From positions 26,714 to 90,713 of the forward strand of contig BRLC01000006.1 in the NCBI GenBank assembly GCA_024343425.1: DNA of 64,000 nt. Direction: 5' to 3'. Positions 58,219-64,000 of this stretch are shown piece by piece (the first letter of the stretch is position 1; each line of letters opens with the position of its first letter). The notes under the pieces are model-generated. The model ran no database searches and had not been told where the DNA came from. It saw only the letters and a program-made list of their open reading frames with translations. The DNA comes from Rhizobiaceae bacterium MnEN-MB40S. GTDB lineage: Bacteria; Pseudomonadota; Alphaproteobacteria; Rhizobiales; Rhizobiaceae. The translations under genes and the position numbers were made by a program.

Positions 58219-59049
58219 CTAGCTTGCGGGCGTCTCTTCAGACGACGCCGCAGCCGGCTCAGCCGTTTCCGCAGGAGCCTCTTCGACAACGGCTTCTTCG
58301 ACAACAGCCTCTTCTACCGGCGTTTCCTCTGCGGCGCCGACGTCAACGCCGGAGGCGCCCTGTTGGCGCGCGATGCCGTCGATGGCGGCGCGAGCAATCA
58401 GATCGCAGTACAGCGAAATGGCCCTTGAGGCGTCGTCGTTTCCGGGAATCGGGAACTCGACCGTGTCAGGATCGCAGTTGGAGTCAACGATTGCGACCAC
58501 TGGAATTCCAAGCCGCTTGGCTTCCTGGATAGCGATCGACTCCTTGTTGGTGTCGACGATGAACATCAGATCCGGCGTTCCGCCCATGTCGCGAATGCCG
58601 CCAAGAGCGCGCTCAAGCTTGTCCCGTTCGCGCTCGAGGTTAAGACGCTCCTTCTTCGTGAAGCCTTGCGCTTCAGCGGCCATGAGTTCGTCAAGCTTGC
58701 GCAGACGCTGGATCGAATGGGAAATCGTCTTCCAGTTGGTCATCATGCCGCCGAGCCAACGCGAATTGACGTAGTACTGCGCAGAGCGCTTGGCTGCGTC
58801 GGCGACGACTTCGGATGCCTGCCGCTTCGTGCCTACGAACAGAACGCGGCCGCCGCCGGCGACAGTGTCGCTGACAATCTGAAGCGCCTGCTCCAGCATC
58901 GGAACGGTCTGGCTGAGATCGATGATGTGGATGTTGTTGCGCTCACCGAAAATGTACTGCTTCATCTTCGGGTTCCAGCGGTGAGTCTGGTGGCCGAAGT
59001 GCACGCCTGCTTCAAGAAGCTGGCGCATGCTGAAATCTGGCAATGCCAT
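58219..59049 (-). CDS. rpsB: 30S ribosomal protein S2
   Basis: Structural protein of the small subunit. It has 276 residues. Conserved stretches are [46 protein letters not shown] and [18 protein letters not shown]. The last 40 residues are a lineage-specific tail rich in Ala/Glu/Val ([23 protein letters not shown] repeats), longer than in E. coli S2. ATG 59049 follows AGGAGAAAA. Upstream, 59050-59240 holds the promoter region with no gene. Confidence 0.98.
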   Translation of the reverse strand: MALPDFSMRQLLEAGVHFGHQTHRWNPKMKQYIFGERNNIHIIDLSQTVPMLEQALQIVSDTVAGGGRVLFVGTKRQASEVVADAAKRSAQYYVNSRWLGGMMTNWKTISHSIQRLRKLDELMAAEAQGFTKKERLNLERERDKLERALGGIRDMGGTPDLMFIVDTNKESIAIQEAKRLGIPVVAIVDSNCDPDTVEFPIPGNDDASRAISLYCDLIARAAIDGIARQQGASGVDVGAAEETPVEEAVVEEAVVEEAPAETAEPAAASSEETPAS

Positions 59050-59240
59050 GCCTTTTCTCCTTTCCGGTTATACCTCCGTGGCGCTACAGCAGGCCGTTTC
59101 GACCCGCCACCGGCGGAAACGCCCGGATTTCTCCCGGACAATCCCATGCTCCACGTGTGGAATGGGCGGCTCATTACATCGTAAGATCGGGAATTGCAAC
59201 CCTGTCCAGCAGGCCGCCTTCAGGCGACCTGTTAGAGGGA

Positions 59241-59678
59241 TTAGTGGTTTGGCGTGAATCGGAGGATCAATTTCGCAAGATCTGGTTCGTCCACGCGCTT
59301 GGCCGCTCCGGTGACAGAGAACCAGCGCCGTACGCGCTGCTTGCATTCCGGGTAGGACTTCTGAAGCTTTGTGACTTCAAGCGGATAGACCTCGACTTCG
59401 CATTCGATTGCAGTGTTCTTGTCGAATACCTTGTCGTAGCGATAACAACCGATGGCTTTGCCATCGGTTTTTCCGACAACGCCAGCCTCTTCCCAGGCTT
59501 CACAGGCCGCAGAGCCTTCGCCATCCTGTTTCTTGACTGGCCAGCCCTTCGGCATGACCCAACGCCCGGTGTCCCGGCTTGTCACCAACAGAACCTTCAC
59601 GCCGCTCTTTTTCACGCGGTAGCAAAGCGCCGCATACTGATGCGGCTTGGAATCGCTTATTTTGAACTGCTTAGTCAC
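59241..59678 (-). CDS. Nudix hydrolase (DIPP-like)
   Basis: A 145-residue Nudix protein. It contains WVMPKGWPVKK followed by the Nudix core EGSAACEAWEEAGVVG (residues 54-69), where the Glu-x-x-Glu-Glu triad binds metal. The wording resembles diphosphoinositol-polyphosphate or dinucleoside-polyphosphate hydrolases; the true substrate is unknown. The usual Arg before the first Glu of the box is Cys here. It lies alone between rpsB and eipB on the minus strand. Confidence 0.85.
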   Translation of the reverse strand: MTKQFKISDSKPHQYAALCYRVKKSGVKVLLVTSRDTGRWVMPKGWPVKKQDGEGSAACEAWEEAGVVGKTDGKAIGCYRYDKVFDKNTAIECEVEVYPLEVTKLQKSYPECKQRVRRWFSVTGAAKRVDEPDLAKLILRFTPNH

Positions 59679-59840
59679 TGATTCGAAGTTTCGATGCTGT
59701 CTTCCAACAGATTGCGTCTGCCGCTAACCACGCCAATCGGGCGCTTAACTGTTAGTAACGCTTACAATGGAAGTTTGTTCCGTGATGATTCCCACGTAAT
59801 AGTATCATGAAATCAGTAAGAGATAAGCGCGAGACTTGCG

Positions 59841-60650
59841 TCATTCGCAGCTTTCGCTGTCAAATACCTCCAGCGAAGTCAATTTTCCCGTTAGTGTAAA
59901 CTCGCCATAGTCCATCACGAGATCGCGCGTGACGCCGTTTTCGTGGAGCTTGAACGATATGCGATAGATCGGCACGCCATCGCCCTGTTCAACTTCATCG
60001 AAATAGGCGACGGATACCGGCCAGACCGGATCATCCTTGAGCGATCCGATCGCGTCCGCCTCCTCGTCGTCCTCGACCAGACGCGGCGATCCGACAATAT
60101 TCGAGGTCAGCATGACTTCCCTGCCCTCTTCGGTGCCGTCATACAGGCGTGACTGGAAAAAACTCTCGCCCGCCTTGGCTTTTTCGATCAAGGTGATCAT
60201 CTGCGCCGTCGGAAATTCCGACGCCGCCAGCACCAGATCATCCGGTTCGGGAAGCTTCAGGCGGACGGAAGTGGCGTCGCCTTCCAGCGCCGCATTTCCC
60301 GAAACTTCCTTGTCGAGCTTGTCGTTGATGTATGTCCGCGTCATGAAACTGAATGAAGCGTTCTCGATGTCCTCATAGGTCTGGGTCTGCTGATCGGTCA
60401 CCCGAACAGACGCTCCCATGTCAAGCTGCGACACGAAACGAAAATCGACAGTGTAGCCCTCGCATGGCGAGCCGCTGAACTCGTAGACCATGCGACCGAA
60501 CATCGATTCGATGCGAGACCTTTCCGACACGTCCGCGAGTTCTATGTCATAGACAGCTCGATGAGGCGCCAGTCCTTCGGCGACGCCGGCCAACGCGACG
60601 CCGCTTTGCTGGATGATTGCGAAAACAGAAAAGGCTGCTATCAGTCGCAC
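59841..60650 (-). CDS. eipB: Cell-envelope integrity protein EipB-like (DUF1849)
   Basis: A periplasmic protein of the DUF1849 family; Brucella EipB supports envelope integrity and beta-lactam tolerance. It has 269 residues from GTG 60650, which has GGAAGGA eight bases upstream. The signal peptide RLIAAFSVFAIIQQSGVALA is cleaved near residue 22. The mature protein begins with the typical HRAVYDIELAD. Two Cys, in SGSPCEGYTVDF near residue 65 and at the penultimate residue (SESCE), match the conserved disulfide of EipB. The 114-base gap to ridA is a divergent promoter region. Confidence 0.82.
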   Translation of the reverse strand: MRLIAAFSVFAIIQQSGVALAGVAEGLAPHRAVYDIELADVSERSRIESMFGRMVYEFSGSPCEGYTVDFRFVSQLDMGASVRVTDQQTQTYEDIENASFSFMTRTYINDKLDKEVSGNAALEGDATSVRLKLPEPDDLVLAASEFPTAQMITLIEKAKAGESFFQSRLYDGTEEGREVMLTSNIVGSPRLVEDDEEADAIGSLKDDPVWPVSVAYFDEVEQGDGVPIYRISFKLHENGVTRDLVMDYGEFTLTGKLTSLEVFDSESCE

Positions 60651-60764
60651 TGTAAAATTCCTTCCCGAACAACGGGCGCAACAGGATTGCACATCGCGGT
60701 CACGCCTGTCTGTTCCTATCAGCTTGCGCCGCCACGTTCCAATCCCTTTAAACCGGAGACATCA

Positions 60765-61232
60765 ATGAAACAGACAATCACCGAGAGACTCGCCGAAAAG
60801 GGCCTTGCGCTCCCAGAGGTCGCCTCGCCAGCCGCTAACTATGTTCCTTATGTCATCAGTCAATCGATTCTCTATATTTCCGGCCAGCTTCCGCTCGTCA
60901 ACGGGTCGCTTCAGGTCGCCGGAAAACTCGGAGACGACGTTGATCTGGACACCGGGGTGAAGGCTGCTGAAATTTGCGCCCTGAACATACTCGGTTGCGC
61001 GAACGCCGCGCTGGAAGGCGCGATGGAGCGCATCACGAGGGTCGTGAAAATTCAGGGTTTCGTCGCATCGACGCCGGATTTTGTCGATCAGCATCTGGTG
61101 ATCAACGGAGCTTCGAACTTTCTAGTGGAAATACTGGGGGAGAGAGGCCGTCACGCACGCGCCGCCGTCGGCATGGCGGCCCTGCCGATGAACGCCGCTG
61201 TCGAGGTCGACTGTCTGATAGAAATCGCCTGA
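60765..61232 (+). CDS. RidA/YjgF-family protein
   Basis: A 155-residue member of the RidA family, which hydrolyses reactive enamine/imine intermediates from PLP enzymes. It shows SQSILYISGQLPLVNG near residue 32 and HARAAVGMAALPMNAAVEVD near 130, with the catalytic-type Arg. It is of the longer subgroup with an N-terminal helix (ITERLAEKGLALPEV). ATG 60765 has CGGAG upstream. The GDPD gene follows by two bases and a GNAT gene overlaps that one, so this is a three-gene operon. Confidence 0.9.
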   Translation: MKQTITERLAEKGLALPEVASPAANYVPYVISQSILYISGQLPLVNGSLQVAGKLGDDVDLDTGVKAAEICALNILGCANAALEGAMERITRVVKIQGFVASTPDFVDQHLVINGASNFLVEILGERGRHARAAVGMAALPMNAAVEVDCLIEIA

Positions 61233-61234
61233 GC

Positions 61235-61981
61235 ATGTCGACGCTCGACTGGATGACGGCGCGGCCGATCGCGCATCGCGGCCTCCACGACATGAACTCA
61301 TCTGTCTGGGAAAACACATCGACAGCGTTCGATCGCGCGATCGCCTGCGGATACAATATCGAGTGCGACCTCCAGATCACATCGGACAACGCGCCGGTTG
61401 TCTTTCACGATTACAAAACGGATCGGCTGTGCGGCGTTGAAGGCGTCGTGAAGGAGATGACAGCCGCGGAACTCAAAGAGCTGACAATCGGCTCGTCCGG
61501 AGAACACCCGCAAACGCTGAAGGATATGCTCCGTCAGATCGATGACGGCGCGGGGCTGGTGATCGAGCTCAAGCCTCAGTCAGACAACCTCACCACAATC
61601 TTTGCAACCGCAGTGCTCGAAGATTTGAACGACTATGTCGGGCGCGTCGCCTTGATGTCCTTCGATGCGAATCTTATCCTTGAATTGATCAGGCTTGGAT
61701 CGCCCTGGCCGGTGGGACTGACTGCGGAAGCGCACAGTGACGACGGGCTTCACCTTGACGAGGATATTTTTGACAGCGGTGTTCGTTTCGTTTCCTTCCA
61801 TGTCGCCGATCTTCCGCATTCGTTTGTCGATCATGCGAAAGCCAGGGGATTGCCGGTGATCACCTGGACGGTCAGGACCGAAAAGGAACTGCAACTGACT
61901 TACCGTCATGCGGACCAGATTACCTTCGAGGGGTTCGACCCCGATATGCAACACACGCGAGAACAGCACGCTTCAGGATGA
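61235..61981 (+). CDS. Glycerophosphodiester phosphodiesterase
   Basis: A 248-residue cytoplasmic GDPD-domain protein. Catalytic motifs are PIAHRGLHDMN (His and Arg near residue 12), TSTAFDRAIACGYNIECDLQ (Glu/Asp metal site) and FHDYKTDRLCG (second His). It should hydrolyse glycerophosphodiesters to glycerol-3-phosphate and an alcohol. ATG 61235 lies two bases after the ridA stop, and the stop overlaps the next gene as ATGA. Confidence 0.92.
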   Translation: MSTLDWMTARPIAHRGLHDMNSSVWENTSTAFDRAIACGYNIECDLQITSDNAPVVFHDYKTDRLCGVEGVVKEMTAAELKELTIGSSGEHPQTLKDMLRQIDDGAGLVIELKPQSDNLTTIFATAVLEDLNDYVGRVALMSFDANLILELIRLGSPWPVGLTAEAHSDDGLHLDEDIFDSGVRFVSFHVADLPHSFVDHAKARGLPVITWTVRTEKELQLTYRHADQITFEGFDPDMQHTREQHASG

Positions 61982-63195
61982 CGCAGGACCATTCGGAATG
62001 CAGGGGAGAGAGCGGGAGGAGCAGTGAGGGAGAAGCGACATTCCGTATTCGGGTGGTCGATTCCTTCTCCGACATCGATGAAAGCGCCTGGCGGGGACTG
62101 GCGGGCGCAGCGCGCGGGGCGGAAGGCTACAACCCCTTTGTCTCCTACGCATTTCTGAGCGCATTGGAAGACAGTGGATGCGCGACCGCCGACACTGGAT
62201 GGCTTGGTCAGCATCTGCTTCTTGAGACGGAAGACGATGGGCTGCGCGGCGCCCTGCCCTGCTACCTGAAGAGCCACAGCCAGGGCGAATACGTTTTCGA
62301 TCATGGCTGGGCCGACGCATTCGAGCGAGCCGGCGGTCGCTACTATCCGAAATTACAGGCGGCGACGCCCTTTACTCCCGCCACGGGTCCGCGACTGCTG
62401 ACCACAGTTTCAGATTGCAGACCGGCGATAATGCAGGCTCTGGCGGCCGGGCTCAAACAGCTGGCGGAACGGCTCGGCGTCTCCTCGGCTCACGCCACAT
62501 TCGTGCCGGACGCCGAAATGCAGGTTTTCCTGGCTCAGGACTATCTTCACAGGACCGATCAGCAATTCCATTTCCACAATCAAAACTATGCGCAATATGC
62601 TGACTTCCTTGAGTCTTTGGCGTCAAGGAAACGCAAGGCTCTGAAAAAAGAGCGACAATCAGCGCTTGAAAACGGAATCTCGATCGAGTGGCTTACCGGG
62701 AGCGACCTGACCGAGGATGTGTGGGACAGGTTCTATGAATTCTACATGGACACCGGATCGCGCAAGTGGGGCCGCCCCTATCTCAACCGACATTTCTACT
62801 CGCTCATCGGCGAGCGCATGCCTGACGATATCCTGCTCGTAATGGCGAAACGCGAAGGGCGATACATTGCCGGCGCGATCAACTTCATCGGCGCGGATAC
62901 GCTGTTCGGGCGGCACTGGGGCTGTATAGAAGACCACCGGTTCCTGCATTTCGAGGTTTGCTATCACCAGGCGATCGATTTCGCGATCGCAAACAAGCTG
63001 TCGACGGTGGAAGCCGGCGCGCAAGGGGAACACAAGCTGGCGCGGGGCTATATGCCAGTCACGACACATTCCGCCCACCATATATGCCATCCGGGTCTCA
63101 GGCGCGCCGTCGACGACTATCTCTCGGGCGAGCGGCGGGAAATCGACCACATGTCACAGATACTCAAGGACCATGGCCCGTTCCGGAAGGGTTGA
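61978..63195 (+). CDS. GNAT/FemAB-like acyltransferase (DUF482, COG3146 type)
   Basis: A 405-residue protein with two GNAT-like halves. Recognisable segments are FVSYAFLSALEDSGCA near residue 55, LPCYLKSHSQGEYVFDHGWADAFE near 95, and YYPKLQAATPFTPATGPRLL, followed by SRKRKALKKERQ near 215, DTGSRKWGRPYLN and the last GAQGEHKLARGYMP. These are the hallmarks of the DUF482 family, whose substrate is unknown. It overlaps GDPD by four bases. It ends 46 bases from a convergent small gene. Confidence 0.87.
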   Translation: MTQDHSECRGESGRSSEGEATFRIRVVDSFSDIDESAWRGLAGAARGAEGYNPFVSYAFLSALEDSGCATADTGWLGQHLLLETEDDGLRGALPCYLKSHSQGEYVFDHGWADAFERAGGRYYPKLQAATPFTPATGPRLLTTVSDCRPAIMQALAAGLKQLAERLGVSSAHATFVPDAEMQVFLAQDYLHRTDQQFHFHNQNYAQYADFLESLASRKRKALKKERQSALENGISIEWLTGSDLTEDVWDRFYEFYMDTGSRKWGRPYLNRHFYSLIGERMPDDILLVMAKREGRYIAGAINFIGADTLFGRHWGCIEDHRFLHFEVCYHQAIDFAIANKLSTVEAGAQGEHKLARGYMPVTTHSAHHICHPGLRRAVDDYLSGERREIDHMSQILKDHGPFRKG

Positions 63196-63241
63196 TGCTT
63201 CGAAAAAACCAGGTGAGCGCGTCACCAAACAGGCGCAAGGA

Positions 63242-63439
63242 CTATTGCGCGACGCCCTGACACACCTGTATCGCGCGCAGTCGGATCTTCAGGCTGTCGC
63301 CTTCCGGGTTGGCTTCTTCGAGCAGTGTTTTCGCTTCATCGAAACAAGCGTCGAATTCCGTCGAACGCCACAGAATGGACGCCGCAACCAGCAGCAACCC
63401 GACAAAGATTGCAAGAGCTGTCAATTCGTTCGATCGCAT
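63242..63439 (-). CDS. Small membrane protein, 65 aa, unknown
   Basis: ATG 63439 follows GAAGG. The product has one hydrophobic segment (LTALAIFVGLLLVAASILW, residues 6-24) and then an acidic, helical domain FDACFDEAKTLLEEANPEG ending in KIRLRAIQVCQG. Three Cys are present, at about residues 32, 36 and 60. An inner-membrane anchor with a small soluble part is likely. The family is not recognised. It is on the same strand as the two membrane/coiled-coil genes further right. Confidence 0.6.
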   Translation of the reverse strand: MRSNELTALAIFVGLLLVAASILWRSTEFDACFDEAKTLLEEANPEGDSLKIRLRAIQVCQGVAQ

Positions 63440-63552
63440 GAAACTACCTTCTTGGATTTTATCAGATGCTCGACGCGCAAGTGATTCATTCGCCCCGATA
63501 AAGCATTCGAAACGGCTGTTGTAAAGCGTCAGGCAAACAGGCGAAATGCTCT

Positions 63553-63864
63553 TCAACGAGCCTCCACTGCATCAAGGATTCGCTTGAGCGTTTCATTCTG
63601 CTGCTGCTGCGTCACTTCTATCCCGCGCAACCGCTCCCGGACATCGCCCGCGCGCTCCTCGGATCGCCTCAAGCGATCGGCGTTCTCGGCGATATCGACC
63701 GCGTGCGTGGCGACTGCCTGTTCTACGATAGTCACCCGCTCGCCAAGGCCGAACCACATGCTCAGACCGCCAATGGTCATGCCGAGAATGGTGATGATGT
63801 TGCCGACGGAAAGGCGCCAGTCGATGAACCGGCGTCCGTTGGCGTTCATCTCGTTGATCGCCAT
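63553..63864 (-). CDS. Membrane-anchored coiled-coil protein, 103 aa, unknown
   Basis: Residues 18-40 form one membrane helix (LSVGNIITILGMTIGGLSMW), and residues 45-100 a heptad-rich coiled coil (VEQAVATHAVDIAENADRL, then RERLRGIEVTQQQQ). This layout resembles small phage lysis or head-associated membrane proteins, but no family is named. ATG 63864 shares its first base with the stop of the gene upstream (TAATG), so the two are cotranslated. Confidence 0.65.
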   Translation of the reverse strand: MAINEMNANGRRFIDWRLSVGNIITILGMTIGGLSMWFGLGERVTIVEQAVATHAVDIAENADRLRRSEERAGDVRERLRGIEVTQQQQNETLKRILDAVEAR

Positions 63865-64000
63865 TATATAGCCCCTGTCGTCTTTTCTTTGGTGCGTTGG
63901 CCGACATAGTAGCCGACGACGCCGGCCCAGGCGGTCATGACAGGCACGACAATGCCGATCAGCGGCAGGACAGAGGCGTCCACCGGGATTCGCGAGAGAA
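63864..64000 (-). CDS. Small membrane protein, partial at right edge
   Basis: The minus-strand frame enters from the right edge and ends at TAA 63866-63864, giving 44 residues. It contains one hydrophobic helix (SVLPLIGIVVPVMTAWAGVV) and a basic tail GQRTKEKTTGAI. A holin-like or other small membrane protein is possible given the coupled coiled-coil gene downstream, but the N-terminus is missing. Confidence 0.5.
   Translation of the reverse strand, partial: LSRIPVDASVLPLIGIVVPVMTAWAGVVGYYVGQRTKEKTTGAI

Noticed and set aside
59210..59231. Hairpin CAGGCCGCC / GGCGACCTG downstream of the Nudix gene
   Set aside because: One mismatch, and no T-run on either side; not enough to call a terminator.

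Overview
This window is a stretch of an alphaproteobacterial chromosome, most likely Hyphomicrobiales (Rhizobiales). The evidence is gene order plus protein character. The runs rpsB-tsf-pyrH-frr-uppS-cdsA-rseP-bamA-lpxD-fabZ-lpxA-lpxI-lpxB, nnr-glnB-glnA, and gyrA-coaD-ppi-ppi-queA-tgt are typical of this order. LpxI replaces LpxH, an EipB (DUF1849) protein is present, and the SOS box has the alphaproteobacterial GTTC-N7-GTTC form. Genus cannot be read from the sequence.

Layout. (1) 1-2,120 is the end of an integrated element: two short coupled unknown genes (the first cut by the window edge) and a tyrosine recombinase lying against the 3' end of a tRNA-Leu(GAG). (2) 2,300-10,150 holds lipB, a PccA-type biotin carboxylase subunit, an EamA-type exporter, a metallophosphoesterase, an XRE regulator, and the glutathione-dependent formaldehyde pathway (adhC and fghA with a DUF188 gene between them). 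(3) 10,158-17,558, minus strand, is the queuosine pair queA-tgt, two cyclophilins, coaD and gyrA, with two tiny membrane-peptide genes on the plus strand between coaD and gyrA. (4) 17,800-22,200 has marC followed by a probable accessory block: a MerR regulator divergent from a DHA2-type MFS exporter over a SoxR-box-like operator, a MurA homologue with Asp in place of the fosfomycin-target Cys, and a small exported protein. (5) 22,270-27,130 has ssb and uvrA diverging around an SOS box, then a DUF72 gene and a stand-alone chorismate mutase. (6) 27,118-31,202 has a cupin and nnr (minus strand) opposite glnB-glnA, which sit behind a sigma-54 promoter with an NtrC-like site. (7) 31,291-39,827 has a monooxygenase-domain protein and an AraC regulator facing a ydcSTUV-patD-like polyamine/GABA cluster, then a LysR gene and an anchored hydrolase. 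(8) 39,889-44,430 is a tandem glycine riboswitch followed by gcvT-gcvH-gcvP. (9) 44,564-59,049 is a serine hydrolase and then the large translation/envelope cluster on the minus strand, with most lipid A genes overlapping by 1-17 bases. (10) 59,241-64,000 has a Nudix hydrolase, EipB, ridA-GDPD-GNAT and, at the right edge, three small membrane or coiled-coil genes of unknown role.

Functionally most of the window is housekeeping: translation, outer-membrane assembly, nitrogen assimilation, one-carbon/glycine metabolism and DNA topology/repair. Accessory or unexplained material is concentrated at 1-2,120, 14,225-14,634, 18,472-22,180 and 63,242-64,000. I did not see an obvious unprecedented multi-gene system. 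The best leads are the tRNA-Leu element, the MerR/MFS/MurA(Asp) block, a tRNA-guanine transglycosylase that has lost most zinc ligands, and the small membrane-peptide genes. All family assignments come from reading motifs by eye; no database search was run.
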